Source: Actinomycetota bacterium
Lineage (GTDB): Bacteria > Actinomycetota > Geothermincolia > Geothermincolales > RBG-13-55-18
Direction: 5' to 3'
DNA: 5,468 nt
NCBI GenBank assembly: GCA_028275245.1
Contig: JAPWVA010000104.1
Span: forward strand, 1-5,468
Shown piece by piece: positions 4,498 to 5,468 of this stretch. The number at the start of each line of letters is the position of its first letter. Within the stretch, counting starts at the first letter, position 1. Below the pieces are notes generated by a model that had not been told where the DNA came from, made no database searches, and was given only the letters and a program-made list of their open reading frames with translations. The translations under genes were made by a program, and so were the position numbers.

Positions 4498-5468
4498 ATG
4501 GATGCCGATGTCCTGGTGATGGGGGGAGGTTACGCCGGCCTCTCGGTGGGCGCCCTACTGGCCGCGAAGGGTCTGTCGGTGCTATTGCTGGAGAAATCCT
4601 CCCATCTGGGAGGGAGGGCAAGCTATACCGAAAAGGGCGGCTATCTCCTGGAATACGGCCTGCACGCCAACCGTTTCGCATCCCAGGGGGCGGCCGCCGA
4701 GGTGTTCCGGCGCCTGGGAAGGGAGCTGGTTTTCCTTCCCGTGGGGGAACCGGAGCTCTGGTGGAAGGGCGAGTTCCACCCCTTGCCCAACGCCGTGCCC
4801 AAGATTCTCAAGACCCCGCTCCTATCCATCCCCGCCAGGGCCGAGGCCGTGGTTCACCTGCTCAAGCTGGTGACCCTGCCTACCGGGAGGCTCTACGCGA
4901 GGTCCCTGCAGGAGGTGACCGGGGGATGCCGGCGGGAAGAGGTCAGGACGCTACTCCGGGTTCTCTCCGGCATAGGCATCATCGCCCCCGAGCTGGAAAA
5001 CGCCTCCGCCGGGGAGTTCGCCGCCTTCCTCAGGAAGGCCCTGCGGGCCCGGGAAAAGGTGGGATACCCGAGGGGCGGCACCAGGACCATCATCCAGGGT
5101 TTGCAAGAGGAGCTGGAGCGGAACGGCGAGGTGCGCACCGGCACCGCCGTCACCGGCATGGTGGCGCGGAAAGGCCTGGTCGAGGCGGTGGAGGCGGGAG
5201 GAGAATCCTTCTCCGCCAAGGTGGTGGTCTGCGCCATCCCCTTGCGGAAGGTCCCCGACCTCCTTGGCGAGAGGGACCTGCCCGTGGATTTCGTCCGAAA
5301 GGCCAGGGCCATGGAACCCACCTCAGGCATATGCCTGGACCTGGGCCTGCGGGATCGCATCTCGGACAAGACGGGCCTGTTGGTCACGGCCGAGCCCTTG
5401 ACCATGGGACAGTTCACCTCCAATATCGACCCCTCCGCCGCCCCTGCCGGTAAGCAGCTGCTGTCCTG
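4498..5468 (+). CDS. FAD-dependent oxidoreductase, phytoene desaturase / amine oxidase-like (COG1233), C-terminus outside window
   Basis: The 323 visible residues open with an N-terminal Rossmann FAD-binding fold: VLVMGGGYAGLSVG at 5-18 gives the GxGxxG loop (G9, G11, G14), E32 ends the second strand, and HLGGRA follows at 36-41. The segment GYPRGGTRTIIQGLQEEL at 189-206 resembles the conserved (Y)PxGG motif of phytoene desaturases, carotenoid isomerases and protoporphyrinogen-oxidase-like flavoproteins. KVVVCAIPL at 241-249 is the second half of the FAD domain. The C-terminal FAD motif, which would help to name the substrate, lies beyond position 5468, where the frame is still open. The family oxidises or isomerises hydrophobic or amine substrates. 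No other carotenoid or haem gene is visible, so the reaction is unassigned. The gene is divergent from the hydrolase, with a paired 23-bp repeat between them. Confidence 0.88.
   Translation, partial: MDADVLVMGGGYAGLSVGALLAAKGLSVLLLEKSSHLGGRASYTEKGGYLLEYGLHANRFASQGAAAEVFRRLGRELVFLPVGEPELWWKGEFHPLPNAVPKILKTPLLSIPARAEAVVHLLKLVTLPTGRLYARSLQEVTGGCRREEVRTLLRVLSGIGIIAPELENASAGEFAAFLRKALRAREKVGYPRGGTRTIIQGLQEELERNGEVRTGTAVTGMVARKGLVEAVEAGGESFSAKVVVCAIPLRKVPDLLGERDLPVDFVRKARAMEPTSGICLDLGLRDRISDKTGLLVTAEPLTMGQFTSNIDPSAAPAGKQLLS

Noticed and set aside
4452..5453. 333-codon plus-strand open frame at the right end
   Set aside because: It overlaps the FAD oxidoreductase in another frame. The product is Gly/Arg/Pro-rich low-complexity sequence, whereas the frame from 4498 shows a clear FAD-binding fold.

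Overview
This is a GC-rich bacterial window with long, clean reading frames, strong AGGAGG-type ribosome binding sites and some GTG starts. The most informative gene is a complete formate--tetrahydrofolate ligase (fhs). Directly downstream of it lies a [2Fe-2S]/ASKHA protein of the RACo type, which reductively reactivates corrinoid proteins. That pair points to an anaerobe using the Wood-Ljungdahl (reductive acetyl-CoA) pathway or other corrinoid-dependent C1 metabolism. High-GC anaerobes such as deep-branching Actinomycetota (Geothermincolia-like) or Bacillota (Moorella/Desulfotomaculum-like) would fit, but this is an inference and the sequence does not fix the taxon.

Layout: (1) 1-1058, minus strand: RACo-like ferredoxin/ASKHA protein, C-terminus cut off by the window edge. 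(2) 1059-1222: gap with two perfect GC-rich hairpins and a TTGACA box. (3) 1223-2926, minus: fhs. (4) 2927-3618: a long non-coding region holding the fhs leader, a near-consensus sigma-70 promoter for fhs, a two-copy tandem repeat of about 130 bp (106 bp perfectly duplicated), and a compact terminator for the upstream hydrolase. (5) 3619-4266, minus: small alpha/beta hydrolase of the COG2945 type. (6) 4267-4497: divergent intergenic region with a 23-bp operator-like tandem repeat next to an AT-rich promoter patch. (7) 4498 to the right edge, plus: N-terminal 323 residues of an FAD-dependent phytoene-desaturase/amine-oxidase-like oxidoreductase.

fhs and the RACo-like gene probably form one transcriptional unit. 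Fhs makes 10-formyl-THF in the methyl branch, and the RACo-like protein would keep a methyl-carrying corrinoid protein in its active Co(I) state. The hydrolase and the oxidoreductase are divergent and have no evident link to C1 metabolism. No protein here is a new family. The features that deserve attention are regulatory: the duplicated block whose edge supplies the -35 box of the fhs promoter, the 17-bp palindrome at the fhs transcription start, and the paired 23-bp boxes between the divergent genes.
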